Part shown: positions 44,434 through 53,825 of the stretch, one piece after another | How positions within the stretch are numbered: the stretch's first letter is position 1 | Layout: the number at the start of each line of letters is the position of its first letter | Assembly (NCBI GenBank): GCA_938027685.1 | Contig: CALJAM010000001.1 | Coordinates: forward strand, 186,001-250,000 | Length of the DNA stretch: 64,000 nt | Reading direction: 5' to 3' | DNA from: an uncultured Bryobacteraceae bacterium | GTDB lineage: Bacteria; Acidobacteriota; Terriglobia; Bryobacterales; Bryobacteraceae | Made by a program: the position numbers and the translations under genes | The notes under the pieces: model-generated | What the model saw: only the letters and a program-made list of their open reading frames with translations | Told to the model about the DNA's origin: nothing | The model's database searches: none

Positions 44434-46125
44434 ATGATGGTGAGGGATTGGCTCCTGGCCCTCATGTGGCTTCTCCTCGGGGTTGCTTCCATGACGGCGC
44501 AGAACCGCAGCCAAGCGCGCTCGATGGTGATCTCGCGCGGCGGCATCGTGGCTGCGAGTCAGACGTTGGCTTCGCAGGCCGGCGCGCAGGTGCTGGCGCG
44601 CGGCGGCTCGGCGGCGGATGCGGCGATCGCCGCCAACGCCGTGCTCGCGGTGGTCGAGCCGATGAGCTGCGGCATGGGTGGGGATCTCTTCGTGATTTAT
44701 CGGGAGGCCGCGACCGGCAAGCTGTGGGGCCTCAACGCCAGCGGCTGGGCGCCGCGCGGCCTCACCATCGAGAGACTCAAGGAGCGCGGCCACAGCGCGA
44801 TGCCGCAGTCCGGCATCCTTTCGGTCAGCGTCCCGGGCGCCGTCAAGGGCTGGGCGGAGTTGCACCGCCGCTTCGGCCGCCTGAGTTGGTCGGAGCTTTT
44901 CGCGCCGGCGATTTATTACGCCCGCCACGGCTTTCCCGTCACCGAAATCATCGCCCAGCATTGGAAAGATTCCGAGGCGAAGTTGGCTGCGGACCCGGAA
45001 GCCCGCCGCATCTTCCTGCCGGGAGGCGCACCGCCCCGCACGGGAGAGATCTTTCGCAATGAGGATCTGGCCCGAGCTTTCGAGCGGGTGGCGCGCGAGG
45101 GCCCTACCGCGTTCTATCGAGGCGCACTCGCACAAGCCATCCTGCGGACTTCGCAGCGATTGGGCGGCGTATTGGCCCCGGAGGATCTGAGCGAGTACGA
45201 ACCGGAATGGGTCGAGCCGATCTCGACCACGTACCGGGGATGGACCGTTTATGAGCTGCCTCCCAACAGTCAAGGCATCGCGGCCCTCGAGATGCTGAAC
45301 ATCATGGAGCAGTTTCCTCTGCCCAAGCTGCCTTCGGGCAGCGCGCAAGCCTGGCACGTCAAGATCGAGGCTCAGAAGCTGGCCTACGAGGACCTGAGGC
45401 GCTACGTAGGCGATCCGCGCTTTGCGCGCGTTCCCCTCGCCGGGCTCCTTTCGAAACCGTACGCCGCTGAACGCGCGCGGCTGATCCGAGCCGACCGCGC
45501 GAACTGTGCGCCTTCGGCCGGCGCTCCGCCGCCCGGTGATACCGTGTATCTTGCGGTCGTGGACCGCCAGGGCAATATCGCTTCGCTCATTCAAAGCATC
45601 TACCTGCACTTCGGCTCGGGGGTCGTCGTCGAGGGCATGGGATTTCATCTGCACAATCGCGCAGCGCTGTTCGAGCTGGATCCTGCGCATCCCAACGCGT
45701 TGGCTCCTCGCAAGCGCCCCTTCCACACCATCATTCCGGGCTACATGGAGCAAGGGGCCCTCAAGGTGGGCTTCGGCATCATGGGCGGCTACAACCAGGC
45801 GCAGGCCCACGCTCAGTTCGTCTCCAACGTGGCGGATCACGGCATGAACATCCAGGCCGCGCTGGAAGCTCCGCGGTTCACGAAGCTGACTTTCGGCGGA
45901 TGCGACCTCATGATGGAGGCCCGCGTAGCGGCCGACGTGCGATCGGAGCTGGCGCGCCTGGGGCATAGGATCCAATGGCTGGGCGACTACTCCGGCACAG
46001 TCGGAGGAGGCCAGGTTGTAATGCACGACGCGGCTACGCGGGTCAACTACGGCGCCTCTTCGCCCCGCAAGGACGGCGCAGCCATTCCCGAGCCGGAGCC
46101 GTATTTCGAAGCTGGGAGCCGATGA
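44434..46125 (+). CDS. Gamma-glutamyltransferase-like Ntn hydrolase
   Basis: 563 aa from ATG 44434; ATG 44425 is an alternative with AGGA 4 nt upstream. Signal peptide or anchor (about 5-22). GGT features: ASQTLASQAGAQVLARGGSAADAAIAANAVLAVVEPMSCGMGGDLF, PSGILSVSVPGAVKGW, GTYRGW-like STTYRGWTVYELPPNSQGIAALEML, and GDTVYLAVVDRQGN with the Thr expected to become the new N-terminal nucleophile, then GHRIQWLGDYSGTVGGGQVV. It is cleaved into large and small subunits by family knowledge and cleaves gamma-glutamyl bonds such as glutathione in the periplasm. Confidence 0.87.
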   Translation: MMVRDWLLALMWLLLGVASMTAQNRSQARSMVISRGGIVAASQTLASQAGAQVLARGGSAADAAIAANAVLAVVEPMSCGMGGDLFVIYREAATGKLWGLNASGWAPRGLTIERLKERGHSAMPQSGILSVSVPGAVKGWAELHRRFGRLSWSELFAPAIYYARHGFPVTEIIAQHWKDSEAKLAADPEARRIFLPGGAPPRTGEIFRNEDLARAFERVAREGPTAFYRGALAQAILRTSQRLGGVLAPEDLSEYEPEWVEPISTTYRGWTVYELPPNSQGIAALEMLNIMEQFPLPKLPSGSAQAWHVKIEAQKLAYEDLRRYVGDPRFARVPLAGLLSKPYAAERARLIRADRANCAPSAGAPPPGDTVYLAVVDRQGNIASLIQSIYLHFGSGVVVEGMGFHLHNRAALFELDPAHPNALAPRKRPFHTIIPGYMEQGALKVGFGIMGGYNQAQAHAQFVSNVADHGMNIQAALEAPRFTKLTFGGCDLMMEARVAADVRSELARLGHRIQWLGDYSGTVGGGQVVMHDAATRVNYGASSPRKDGAAIPEPEPYFEAGSR

Positions 46126-46712
46126 TCTCGCAGCTTACGGCGGTAAACTTTTCCCAGTGGTCAACAGGCGGAGCTCGAGCTGAGCCGGCTCGACGCCTCT
46201 GCGAAGCGACGCTGTCGAGCGAATCCAGCGGTTTTTCGGAGCTCTTCCCTCCTGGAAAACTCCATGACGGAATCGGACCGCCCAGCCGACGCCTTTTTCG
46301 ATCGGCGCTTCACGACTTGCGGGGATGCGTGCGTTGCAGTTGCGGGCCCGAGCCGGGCAAAGCCGTCGCGTTGTCTTGCGAACTTCCTGCCGATGGCATG
46401 AGACAGCGCTCCTCGTTGGAGCTCGGGACCGCTCTTCCAGCCCGGCCAGACCGGAAGATCTCATGTGAGAATCCGGGGAGTGCCGGGCGGCACGTGCGGC
46501 CAGCTTCGTTCCGAATCAAGTGAAATGCAACGATGGCGGGCGAACCTCTTCTGCGGGAACGGACCGCGGCCCGGGCGGGCGAGCCGCCGTTAGCTCCCGG
46601 CGATCGACCGCGGTTGCGGGAGGACGGCCGCGGGCACAGCCTGTTCGGTTGTCGAGTCCCGGTCCTTTCCGGTGCGGCGCCGGGAGGGGCTGTCCGAGAA
46701 TACCTGAGCGCT
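46126..46712. other. 587-bp stretch without a recognisable gene
   Basis: Short open frames on both strands are Arg/Pro/Ser-rich and match no family I know. No tRNA T-loop, no IS inverted repeat pair and no hairpin followed by T-run is visible. It may hold a decayed gene. Confidence 0.4.
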
Positions 46713-48860
46713 TCATGAGCGGCGCCCGCCCCGTTCGATCGCTTCCAGCGTAGCGAGCAGCGTGGGCCCTGCCTCGGCCCGGCCGCCGAAGCGCAGGCGG
46801 TTGTAGTCGGCGGTAAACTCGCGCACACGCGCGGCAAGCTCGGAAGGCGGCAACACGTTAGCGAACTCGGTCGGCGTCAGCCACGGGGGCTTGCGAAAGC
46901 CCTGACGCTCGAGCGCGCGAAGCAAGCGCAGGTAAAGTAGCGTGGCCTCCTGCGCCCCGGCCGCGCCATGCTGAATCCGACGCAGGCGCCTACGCGTGCG
47001 CCACGCCGTGACGAGCCGCGGCCCCACCGCTGCCGTGGCCGCCGTGAGCGCCAGCAGGGTTACCAGGAGCGGCATGCTGCGCCGCCCGAGCCTCTCCGCC
47101 TTTTCGCGCAGGGCGGACCAGAAGGTGTCGGCGGCCTCCAGCCAGCGCGTTCCCAGGCTGCGACTCGAACGTTCCATGCGGGCGGCGAGAACGAGCTGCC
47201 GCGCAAGATCGTAGCTGAGCACCCACTCCTGCCAGAATGTCTCCGCGGCGTCGAGGTAGAAAGCCAGGCGCGAGAGCAGAGGGGTCGGGCGCGGTGCCGG
47301 AACCGGCGGGGTGGGGTCGAAGGCGGTCCAGCCCGTCGCTGGCAGATAGGCTTCGACCCAGGCATGGGCGTCGGAAGCACGGAGCACGTGCCAGCCGCTA
47401 ACGGGGTTGTAAACGCCTCCCACGAACCCCGTGACCAAGCGTGACGGTATGCCAACGGCCCGCAACAGCACTGCCATCGCCGAGGCGAAGTACTCGCAGT
47501 GCCCTTCCCGCCCTTCGAACAGGAACCACGCCAGCGGATCGGGCGCGACTTGAGCGGGAGGTTTGCGACGGTAGCGATGGTTTTCGCTCAGATAGGCTTC
47601 GATGGCCAGCGCACAGGCGTGGGCGGAGGTGAATCCTTCCGCCAGTTGTTGCGCCAGCTGCGCGACGCGCGGATCGAGCCGTGGCAATTCGAGGCAGCAC
47701 TCCAGCACCTCGGCCGGCACGGGTCGCGCCCGCAGGAGTCCAGGCTTCACCTCGTCAGGCAGGAAGCCGTGGACCCCGTAGCGCAGGATTCCTTCTCCGG
47801 CGCCGGCCGGCCGATAGCTTTCGTTCGGACCGCGGATGACCGCCGGGATATTGATCCAGACCAACTCAGGCACGCCTGCGAAGAAAAGCGTGTCGGCTGC
47901 GGCGCGATCCAGCATCACTTCGTAGCTCAGGCGCCTCCCGCCCTGTACCGGCGCGGCGGTAGCCAGCGTGAGCAGCCGATCGCGAACGGTCAGCGTGGTG
48001 GTGGGCGTCGCGGGATTGTACCAACGTTGACCATCGAAGCGGCTCAGGGCCGCGCCTCGCCACTTCAAGCCCGGCCCCGGATCCTGTCCGAGGATGCGCA
48101 CGCGCAGGATAGGCCGGTGATCATCCACGACCGTGCCCAACTGGCCGAGTCGGACCTCTCCCCCGAAACCGGGAATGGCCACGCGGCTGGGTGATAAGCG
48201 GCGGAACGCCGCTTGCGCGGTGCGTGGCAGCACGAAAAACAGGCCTGCGGTCAACAGGAGGATGGCCGCGGTCAGCCATGCCGAGAATACCAAGAGCCTC
48301 CCCTCGAAACCAGGCGGCCGGTATATAGGTTGCGACGTGCTCCTGAACGACCGGCGGATCTCTGCGCTTGTAAGGGCCAGGACGCCGGAGAGCAGGAAAA
48401 GCATCAGGAATAGAAAGAAGTTCGCTTGCACGGAGACGGCCGCGGCCGCCAACAATTCAACGAACGCCAGCGTGACGAGAAAACCGTAATCGCGCGGAGT
48501 GCTCGCTACCAGCGCCAGCAGCGCCGCCAGCAACACCAAAGAGTGGATCGTGGCGGTCAGAAAGTCGCGCGAAAGAATGGACCAGTCGAGAGGATGCAGC
48601 AGAACGCAGCCAGCCGCAAGGATGGCAGCCCAACCGCGGCTCAGTTTGATGCGTAGCAGTCCGGCGGCTCCCAGAATTGCGCCCACGAGAGCTGCGCCGG
48701 CCACCCCGACCACCGGCGCTGCCAGCCGGCCCGATCCGATCACCGCAAGGTAGCCGCCGGCGGCCAGACCCAGCACCGCGAAGCGGAAAAGCCGGTCCGC
48801 CGCTTCCGCCGCCCCATGCCGACGCGTCGCCGTCCCCGATGCGGCTGCGCGTGCCTCCAC
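46713..48860 (-). CDS. Transglutaminase-like membrane protein (TgpA/DUF3488 type)
   Basis: 715 aa, start GTG 48860. Six to seven N-terminal transmembrane segments (about 25-215), a periplasmic region with a transglutaminase-like domain (triad Cys about 453 in REGHCEYFASAM, His about 499 in SDAHAWVEAY, Asp about 515 in FDPTPP), a C-terminal transmembrane helix (about 590-615) and a cytoplasmic DUF4129-like tail. No adjacent DUF58/MoxR genes, which often accompany it. TAGAAT lies 6 nt upstream of the start and no ribosome binding site is clear. Confidence 0.9.
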   Translation of the reverse strand: MEARAAASGTATRRHGAAEAADRLFRFAVLGLAAGGYLAVIGSGRLAAPVVGVAGAALVGAILGAAGLLRIKLSRGWAAILAAGCVLLHPLDWSILSRDFLTATIHSLVLLAALLALVASTPRDYGFLVTLAFVELLAAAAVSVQANFFLFLMLFLLSGVLALTSAEIRRSFRSTSQPIYRPPGFEGRLLVFSAWLTAAILLLTAGLFFVLPRTAQAAFRRLSPSRVAIPGFGGEVRLGQLGTVVDDHRPILRVRILGQDPGPGLKWRGAALSRFDGQRWYNPATPTTTLTVRDRLLTLATAAPVQGGRRLSYEVMLDRAAADTLFFAGVPELVWINIPAVIRGPNESYRPAGAGEGILRYGVHGFLPDEVKPGLLRARPVPAEVLECCLELPRLDPRVAQLAQQLAEGFTSAHACALAIEAYLSENHRYRRKPPAQVAPDPLAWFLFEGREGHCEYFASAMAVLLRAVGIPSRLVTGFVGGVYNPVSGWHVLRASDAHAWVEAYLPATGWTAFDPTPPVPAPRPTPLLSRLAFYLDAAETFWQEWVLSYDLARQLVLAARMERSSRSLGTRWLEAADTFWSALREKAERLGRRSMPLLVTLLALTAATAAVGPRLVTAWRTRRRLRRIQHGAAGAQEATLLYLRLLRALERQGFRKPPWLTPTEFANVLPPSELAARVREFTADYNRLRFGGRAEAGPTLLATLEAIERGGRRS

Positions 48861-48866
48861 ACTTCC

Positions 48867-48872
48867 ATTCTA
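48867..48872 (-). promoter_or_regulatory. -10 hexamer TAGAAT, leaderless start of the transglutaminase gene
   Basis: On the minus strand TAGAAT, 6 nt (GGAAGT) then GTG at 48860. Expected transcription start is the start codon. Confidence 0.48.
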
Positions 48873-48913
48873 GGAGCGGTCCCGGCCGGCGCCGGCTATG
48901 TTAAAACGAGTAA

Positions 48914-50827
48914 GTGCGACTCTCGCTCTTCAACGACCTTCCCGGAGCGCCTTCCCAGGAATACTTCGAACGTTTCCAGCGCGAGCGTGTGCTGGAGCGC
49001 CTGCGCGCCCTGGACGATCGTGTCAGACGCGAGGGCTTGCAGGGCTTGCACGCGGATGATGACCTGCTGATCCGCATCGGGATGGAGACTGACAACCAGG
49101 GCCGGGTCACCAAGAACGGCTACGGCGTATTCAACCTTAGCTGGCAGGTGCCTCAGCATCCGGAATGGCCCGAGATGATCGCGCGCGAGGTTGCCGATCT
49201 CCGTACCGGCATCAAGGTCGCGCACGGCGTCTACCCACGCTACCTCCTTTGGTGCGGTATGGGCGGCTCGGCCGAAGACAAGGCGATGTATCAGGCTGTG
49301 GGCCTGCTTCGCCGCGGCATTCGTTGCTACGTGATCGACTCCACGGATCCGGCCAAGCTCAAGTGGGCGTTCGAGGACATCCGCCGGCGCGACGGGCGGC
49401 CGCTTCCTGAAATCCTGCGCCGCTCGCTCATAGTGGGCATGGCCATGGGAATGACCTCCTACGAGCCCGTAGTCAATCTCGAGAAGCTGGCCGCGCTTTA
49501 CGATCGCCACCGCCTGAAGAGCCAGGCCAATTTCCTCTACATGACTCTGCCCGGTTCGGTGCTCGATCAGTTCGCCGGACCGCGAGGTTACCGCCGCGTC
49601 GAACTACAGCCTGACGGCGGCAACACGACCGCGGGGCGCCACAGCGGACCCCTGACGCGGGGCAGCCTGTACCCGCTGGCTTTGGCAGGAGTGGACCTGA
49701 AAGCCTGGATGAACGGAGCCGTCCTCCGGGAATCGCAGATCTCCACCGCCTGGCACCTGGCTTCCTTCCTTCACGCCCAGGGCGAGGCCGGTCGCGACAA
49801 AGTCACGTTGCTTCTGCCGCGTCGTTGGAAGGGCGCCGGCGTCTGGACCAAACAGGACTTCGAAGAGAGTCTTGGCAAGAGCGAGCGACTGGGAATCAAG
49901 ATCGTGATCGGCGAGCGCCCCAAGCTGGTCAATTACCGCTCACCGAAGGACCCGCGCCAGGACCGCGTCTTTCTCGCCGTTCAGGTCGGCGGCGAGCCCC
50001 ACCCGGAGGCGGCCAAGATCACCCGATTGCGCCTGACCGGATATCCTTTGGCCGTGCTCACGGTGCCGGGCAGTTGCCTGCTATCCACCTACATGCAATT
50101 CATCCACTACACAGTCTTCGGCTTGGCTTACCTGCGCGAGATGAATTTCGTCACCCAGCCCAGCGTGGAGCTTTACAAGTCCGTCGCGGCCGAGATCCAC
50201 AGCGAAGCCCGCCAGGCAGGCAGCATCCGGCAGACGCACGCCTGGAGGCAGATGACGGAGACCGCGCGACGGGCACGATTCGGGCGCCTCACGCTCTACT
50301 ATCACCTGCTGCCGGAAGAAAACGAAGCCCGGGGGCTGCCCGCGCCCGAGCGGTACGCCTGCCTGCTGGAACACGAAGTGGCCGCCGGGCGCGTTCGGTA
50401 CGGCGAGCTGACGTTCTTCGGCGATACGCGCTACTCGCCACGTGGGGCAGCAGCACTGCGAGTTCTGCAGAAGGCGGGCGAAGAGCTGTTCCGCTCGCGG
50501 CTGAAGATGCCGGTGGACGTCTACGAGGGCCCCGCCATGAATCACTCCTATCACGAGATGATCATCGGGCACGGCGGCTGTTTCTCTACCGTGTTGGCCT
50601 CGCTGCGCCAGGAGGAACTGCCCGCCGCCGGCTACACGGCCGACTACCATATGGCCCAGTTCCTGGCCACCCAGATCGCCCTGGCCCGCAAAGGGCGGCC
50701 GGTGGTGGCCATCCTGCTCGACGATCTCGAGGAGCAGAGCCTCGCCAGCCTGACTGAGTTCTTCCATCGCGCAGCGGCGTGGTGGCGGGAAGCGGCGCGG
50801 CGTGCCCTGGCCACCGGTATACTCTGA
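48914..50827 (+). CDS. Phosphoglucose isomerase-like SIS-domain protein
   Basis: 637 aa from GTG 48914. LLWCGMGGSAEDKAMYQAVGLL and VYVIDSTDPA-like CYVIDSTDPAKLKWAFEDI match the first SIS domain of glucose-6-phosphate isomerases; FAGPRGYRRVELQPDGGNTT, TRGSLYPLALAGVDLKAW and MNHSYHEMIIGHGGCFSTVLA follow. It is longer than ordinary Pgi (about 450-550 aa) and shows no exact Pgi signature. It likely isomerises or binds a sugar phosphate in the cytoplasm. No ribosome binding site; TATGTT upstream may be a -10. Leads a run with a small membrane peptide, rph and rdgB. Confidence 0.72.
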   Translation: MRLSLFNDLPGAPSQEYFERFQRERVLERLRALDDRVRREGLQGLHADDDLLIRIGMETDNQGRVTKNGYGVFNLSWQVPQHPEWPEMIAREVADLRTGIKVAHGVYPRYLLWCGMGGSAEDKAMYQAVGLLRRGIRCYVIDSTDPAKLKWAFEDIRRRDGRPLPEILRRSLIVGMAMGMTSYEPVVNLEKLAALYDRHRLKSQANFLYMTLPGSVLDQFAGPRGYRRVELQPDGGNTTAGRHSGPLTRGSLYPLALAGVDLKAWMNGAVLRESQISTAWHLASFLHAQGEAGRDKVTLLLPRRWKGAGVWTKQDFEESLGKSERLGIKIVIGERPKLVNYRSPKDPRQDRVFLAVQVGGEPHPEAAKITRLRLTGYPLAVLTVPGSCLLSTYMQFIHYTVFGLAYLREMNFVTQPSVELYKSVAAEIHSEARQAGSIRQTHAWRQMTETARRARFGRLTLYYHLLPEENEARGLPAPERYACLLEHEVAAGRVRYGELTFFGDTRYSPRGAAALRVLQKAGEELFRSRLKMPVDVYEGPAMNHSYHEMIIGHGGCFSTVLASLRQEELPAAGYTADYHMAQFLATQIALARKGRPVVAILLDDLEEQSLASLTEFFHRAAAWWREAARRALATGIL

Positions 50828-50849
50828 CGCCGCTTGACGGGGAATCGCC

Positions 50850-50993
50850 ATGGTGAGATACAAGCCCGCGCGAGCTGATCGTAAGAGAAAATCGCCCAGT
50901 GGATTGCGCGAGGCCATCCCCTGCCTGGTGCTTCTGATCAGCGGGATGGCCCTGTTCTTTCTCCTGCTGTACGCCGTCCTGCGGGGGTCGTGA
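50850..50993 (+). CDS. 47-residue single-pass membrane peptide upstream of rph
   Basis: ATG 50850 to TGA 50993. The N-terminus is basic (MVRYKPARADRKRKS), then one transmembrane helix of about 20 residues (IPCLVLLISGMALFFLLLYAVL) and RGS. GGGGAA lies 6 nt before the ATG. The stop is directly followed by the ATG of rph with no gap, so rph is probably translated by coupling with it. Similar small proteins are annotated as hypothetical membrane proteins; function unknown. Confidence 0.72.
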   Translation: MVRYKPARADRKRKSPSGLREAIPCLVLLISGMALFFLLLYAVLRGS

Positions 50994-51716
50994 ATGCTTC
51001 GAGCGGATCAGCGTGCCGCCGACCAGTTACGTCCCGTGCGGCTCACTCCCGGTTATCTGCTGACGGCCGAGGGCTCCGTGTTGATCGAAGTCGGCAACAC
51101 CCGCGTGCTATGCGCCGCCTCGCTGGACGAAACGGTGCCGCAGTTCCTGCGGGGCACGGGCAAGGGTTGGGTCACCGCGGAGTACTCCTTGTTGCCGCGG
51201 GCCACCGTCACGCGCACGCCCCGCGAGATCACGCGCGGCCGCCCCTCCGGCCGCACGCAGGAAATCCAGCGTCTCATCGGCCGCTCGTTGCGCGCGGTGA
51301 CCGATCTGGAGGCCTTGGGCGAACGGACGATCATCCTGGACTGCGACGTGATCCAGGCCGACGGCGGAACGCGCGCGGCCGCGATTACGGGAGCCTTCAT
51401 AGCTCTCGCTCAGGCCGTCGGACAGCTGGTGAGCTTCGGCGTGGTGAAGACCTGGCCCATCCGGGATTACGTCGCCGCGGTGAGCGTGGGGCTGCTCGAG
51501 GGCGAGCCTCTGCTGGATTTGACGTATGAGGAGGACTCCCGCGCCCAGGTGGACATGAACGTCGTCATGACCGGCTCCGGCCGCTTCGTCGAGATTCAGG
51601 CCACTGCCGAGCAGTCTCCGTTCGGCGAGGAGCAGTTTGACGCGCTGCTCGAGCTGGCGCGCCGCGGCATCCGTGAACTGATGGAGATCCAGCGAGCGCA
51701 CGTCAAGCTGCCGTGA
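50994..51716 (+). CDS. rph: Ribonuclease PH
   Basis: 240 aa. Trims tRNA 3' ends phosphorolytically. [32 protein letters not shown] at the N-terminus, [56 protein letters not shown], and [22 protein letters not shown] match RNase PH. Its stop overlaps the rdgB start (GTGA). Confidence 0.97.
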   Translation: MLRADQRAADQLRPVRLTPGYLLTAEGSVLIEVGNTRVLCAASLDETVPQFLRGTGKGWVTAEYSLLPRATVTRTPREITRGRPSGRTQEIQRLIGRSLRAVTDLEALGERTIILDCDVIQADGGTRAAAITGAFIALAQAVGQLVSFGVVKTWPIRDYVAAVSVGLLEGEPLLDLTYEEDSRAQVDMNVVMTGSGRFVEIQATAEQSPFGEEQFDALLELARRGIRELMEIQRAHVKLP

Positions 51717-52315
51717 TCCTTTACTGCGCCACCACCAATCCGGGCAAGCTGCGCGAGTTCCGGCTGGCGGCTGAGACCTACGGACGAGGAATCGTGCGCG
51801 TGGAGCCCTTGCCTGATCTCGATCGCGTGCCTCCCTGTGAGGAAACCGGTCGCACGTTCGAAGAGAACGCCGTCCAAAAGGCGCTTTACTACAGCCGCTA
51901 CGCACCGGGCCCGCTTTTCGCCGAGGATTCCGGCCTGGAAGTGGACGCCCTCGGCGGCGCGCCGGGCGTTTTCTCGGCGCGCTTTGCCGGACCGGGGGCT
52001 ACCGACGAGGCCAACAACCGCCTGCTGCTCGACAAACTGCGAGGCGTCCAAGACCGCAGGGGCCGTTATGTTTGCGTCGTGGCGGTCGCCGAACGCGGTC
52101 GCCTGCTGCGTACGTTCCGGGGCGTGGTCGAAGGCCGCATCCTCGAGGAGCCGCGCGGTAGCGGGGGCTTCGGCTACGACCCGCTGTTCTACTACGAACC
52201 CTTCGGCGCGACCCTGGCGGAAGTCAGCGCGGAGCAGAAGCTGAGCGTAAGTCACCGCGGACGAGCCCTGCGGCAGCTGATCCAATGGCTCTCCTGCGGA
52301 ATGGACCACGACTGA
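51713..52315 (+). CDS. rdgB: dITP/XTP pyrophosphatase (RdgB/HAM1)
   Basis: 200 aa from GTG 51713. Removes non-canonical purine nucleoside triphosphates. [14 protein letters not shown] is the family N-terminus; [35 protein letters not shown] carries the metal Asp; [13 protein letters not shown] and [19 protein letters not shown] complete the active site. rph-rdgB is a conserved neighbour pair in many bacteria. Confidence 0.97.
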   Translation: MILYCATTNPGKLREFRLAAETYGRGIVRVEPLPDLDRVPPCEETGRTFEENAVQKALYYSRYAPGPLFAEDSGLEVDALGGAPGVFSARFAGPGATDEANNRLLLDKLRGVQDRRGRYVCVVAVAERGRLLRTFRGVVEGRILEEPRGSGGFGYDPLFYYEPFGATLAEVSAEQKLSVSHRGRALRQLIQWLSCGMDHD

Positions 52316-52324
52316 GCGAACGCC

Positions 52325-53356
52325 TCAGAAATCCTCGGGCCGAATCCAGAAGCTTTCCTGCCACCGCCCTCCCGGCGGCACGACCTGCAAGTCCGGATAC
52401 AGGCCCGCGTGCGCCAGGTTGAATGCGTTGGTGACGCCCGTCATCGGCTCGAAACAGATGAAGTCACGCCCTTTGGGCGCGAACACCACGCCCACGGTGA
52501 ATTTCGGCCCGAACAGAACGGCAATCCTCTGTTTCTTCCCTTTCACGCCGAAAAGCGCCCTGCCCCAAGCGTCGCGCACCAGACCGGTGAAGACGTCGTC
52601 CAGGTGCGCGCCCGCCAGGGGGAGCGCCTCGGGCAGATCGGCCGGCCGGCGCTCGCCGGTCGGCAACAACTGCGCCGACAGCACGACCCGCTCGCGGGCC
52701 GGCACGTGCACGGTCCACTCATCGCGCGGCGCGTCGGGCACCCGGTAGTAAGTGTGGTAGCCGAGCGACAGCGGCATGGGCTCGCGGGCCAGATTCTCGA
52801 TGCGCGTTTCGATCTCGAGCTCGCCCGCGCGCAACCGGTGCGTCATCCAGATCACATGGGCGAACGGGAACTGGGCCATGAGGTCCGGATAGCGGTAAAA
52901 CTCCAATCGGCTGGTGGTTTCCGCGGCCTGCTCTCCCGCCTTGACCTCGAGCAGCTCCCAGGCCGGCGAGTACACCAGCAGCCCGTGGATGGGCCGCCCG
53001 TTTTGGTCCCGTCGAAAATTGCCCAGCTCCGGGTTGAGCAGGTACTTCTTTCCGTTCGCGAAAAAGCCGTCCTGATCCAACCGATTCGCCCAGGGCGCGA
53101 GGAACGGGTTGCCGCCCTGAGCGGGCTTCGCCTTCAGGCTGCCGGGGCCCGAGAACGGCGCCCACAGAATGTCTTGGCCTTTCACCGTCATGCGGTAGGC
53201 ATTGTTGCCGAGCGACGGCGCGATGAAAACCTCGATGGCCCGGGACCGATCGGCCAATCGCACGACCTCCACGCCTTCGACCTGCAAGCGCTCGGCCGTG
53301 AAGGTCTGCGCGGCCGTCACGATACTCGCTGCAACGAAGAGCAGGAAGAGTTTCAT
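52325..53356 (-). CDS. Exported aldose 1-epimerase-family protein
   Basis: 343 aa from ATG 53356. Signal peptide MKLFLLFVAASIVTAAQ. Galactose mutarotase fold: RPIHGLLVYSPAW holds the first His and YHTYYRVPD the catalytic His. GVVFAPKGRDFICFEPMTGVTNAFNL and the late Glu resemble the family. It is an epimerase or sugar-binding protein in the periplasm. Overlaps the upstream Cys-rich protein by ATGA. Confidence 0.86.
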   Translation of the reverse strand: MKLFLLFVAASIVTAAQTFTAERLQVEGVEVVRLADRSRAIEVFIAPSLGNNAYRMTVKGQDILWAPFSGPGSLKAKPAQGGNPFLAPWANRLDQDGFFANGKKYLLNPELGNFRRDQNGRPIHGLLVYSPAWELLEVKAGEQAAETTSRLEFYRYPDLMAQFPFAHVIWMTHRLRAGELEIETRIENLAREPMPLSLGYHTYYRVPDAPRDEWTVHVPARERVVLSAQLLPTGERRPADLPEALPLAGAHLDDVFTGLVRDAWGRALFGVKGKKQRIAVLFGPKFTVGVVFAPKGRDFICFEPMTGVTNAFNLAHAGLYPDLQVVPPGGRWQESFWIRPEDF

Positions 53357-53766
53357 GGCGGGCTGTCGAGGGGACGCAAATCCAGTTGGGTTTCCTGATA
53401 ACAGCAGGCGCACAGGCCGGGCGTGTAACTGCGGATCGAGCATACGTCGCACCAGTAAGTCACAAGATACTCTTTTCCGTTTTCGATTACGAGCAGATTT
53501 TTCTGGTAAAAGGGCCCCGCTTGAAAGGCGCCGTCGGAGGGGCGGGATCCGCGGATTTCCATCCGACGTCCCGCCAGGCGCTTGTCGCGCAACACCTTCA
53601 TCGTATCCTCATCCCCTTCGAGGCGGATCCTTTTGCCCTCCGCCGTGCGAAGCAGCGGCCGGCCTTCGGCATCCTGCTCGAGAATCCCCCGCAAGCGCTC
53701 CCTAGGTTCCGCCCGGAGCCCCGCAGGCAGCGCCCAGACCGCCTGCATGAATCGACGCCGGTTCAT
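53353..53766 (-). CDS. Small Tat-exported Cys-rich protein of unknown function
   Basis: 137 aa. MNRRRFMQAVWALPAG is a Tat-like signal. The middle has an RLRGILEQDAEGRPLLRTAEGKRIRLEGDEDTMKVLRDKRLAGRRMEIRG beta-rich segment. The C-terminus YWCDVCSIRSYTPGLCACCYQETQLDLRP has CxxC and CxCC, likely a metal site, near the end. It is not a family I can name. Coupled by ATGA to an epimerase. TACAAT 6 nt upstream of ATG suggests a leaderless mRNA. Confidence 0.8.
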   Translation of the reverse strand: MNRRRFMQAVWALPAGLRAEPRERLRGILEQDAEGRPLLRTAEGKRIRLEGDEDTMKVLRDKRLAGRRMEIRGSRPSDGAFQAGPFYQKNLLVIENGKEYLVTYWCDVCSIRSYTPGLCACCYQETQLDLRPLDSPP

Positions 53767-53772
53767 GCTCTC

Positions 53773-53778
53773 ATTGTA
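53773..53778 (-). promoter_or_regulatory. -10 hexamer TACAAT, leaderless start of the Cys-rich protein gene
   Basis: On the minus strand TACAAT, 6 nt and ATG at 53766. No ribosome binding site. A second TACAAT on the plus strand (53811-53816) precedes the divergent Gfo gene by 9 nt. Confidence 0.5.
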
Positions 53779-53825
53779 GCGGCTCCGTCCGACCTGCCCC
53801 TTTCCATCGCTACAATGGAAACTCC

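Noticed and set aside
44347-46026. 559-residue minus-strand frame opposite the GGT gene
   Set aside because: The GGT gene carries the family motifs; this frame has none.
46126-46712. Possible transposase remnant or small gene in the 587-bp gap
   Set aside because: Frames on both strands have no recognisable motif and no inverted repeats; kept only as an unexplained interval.
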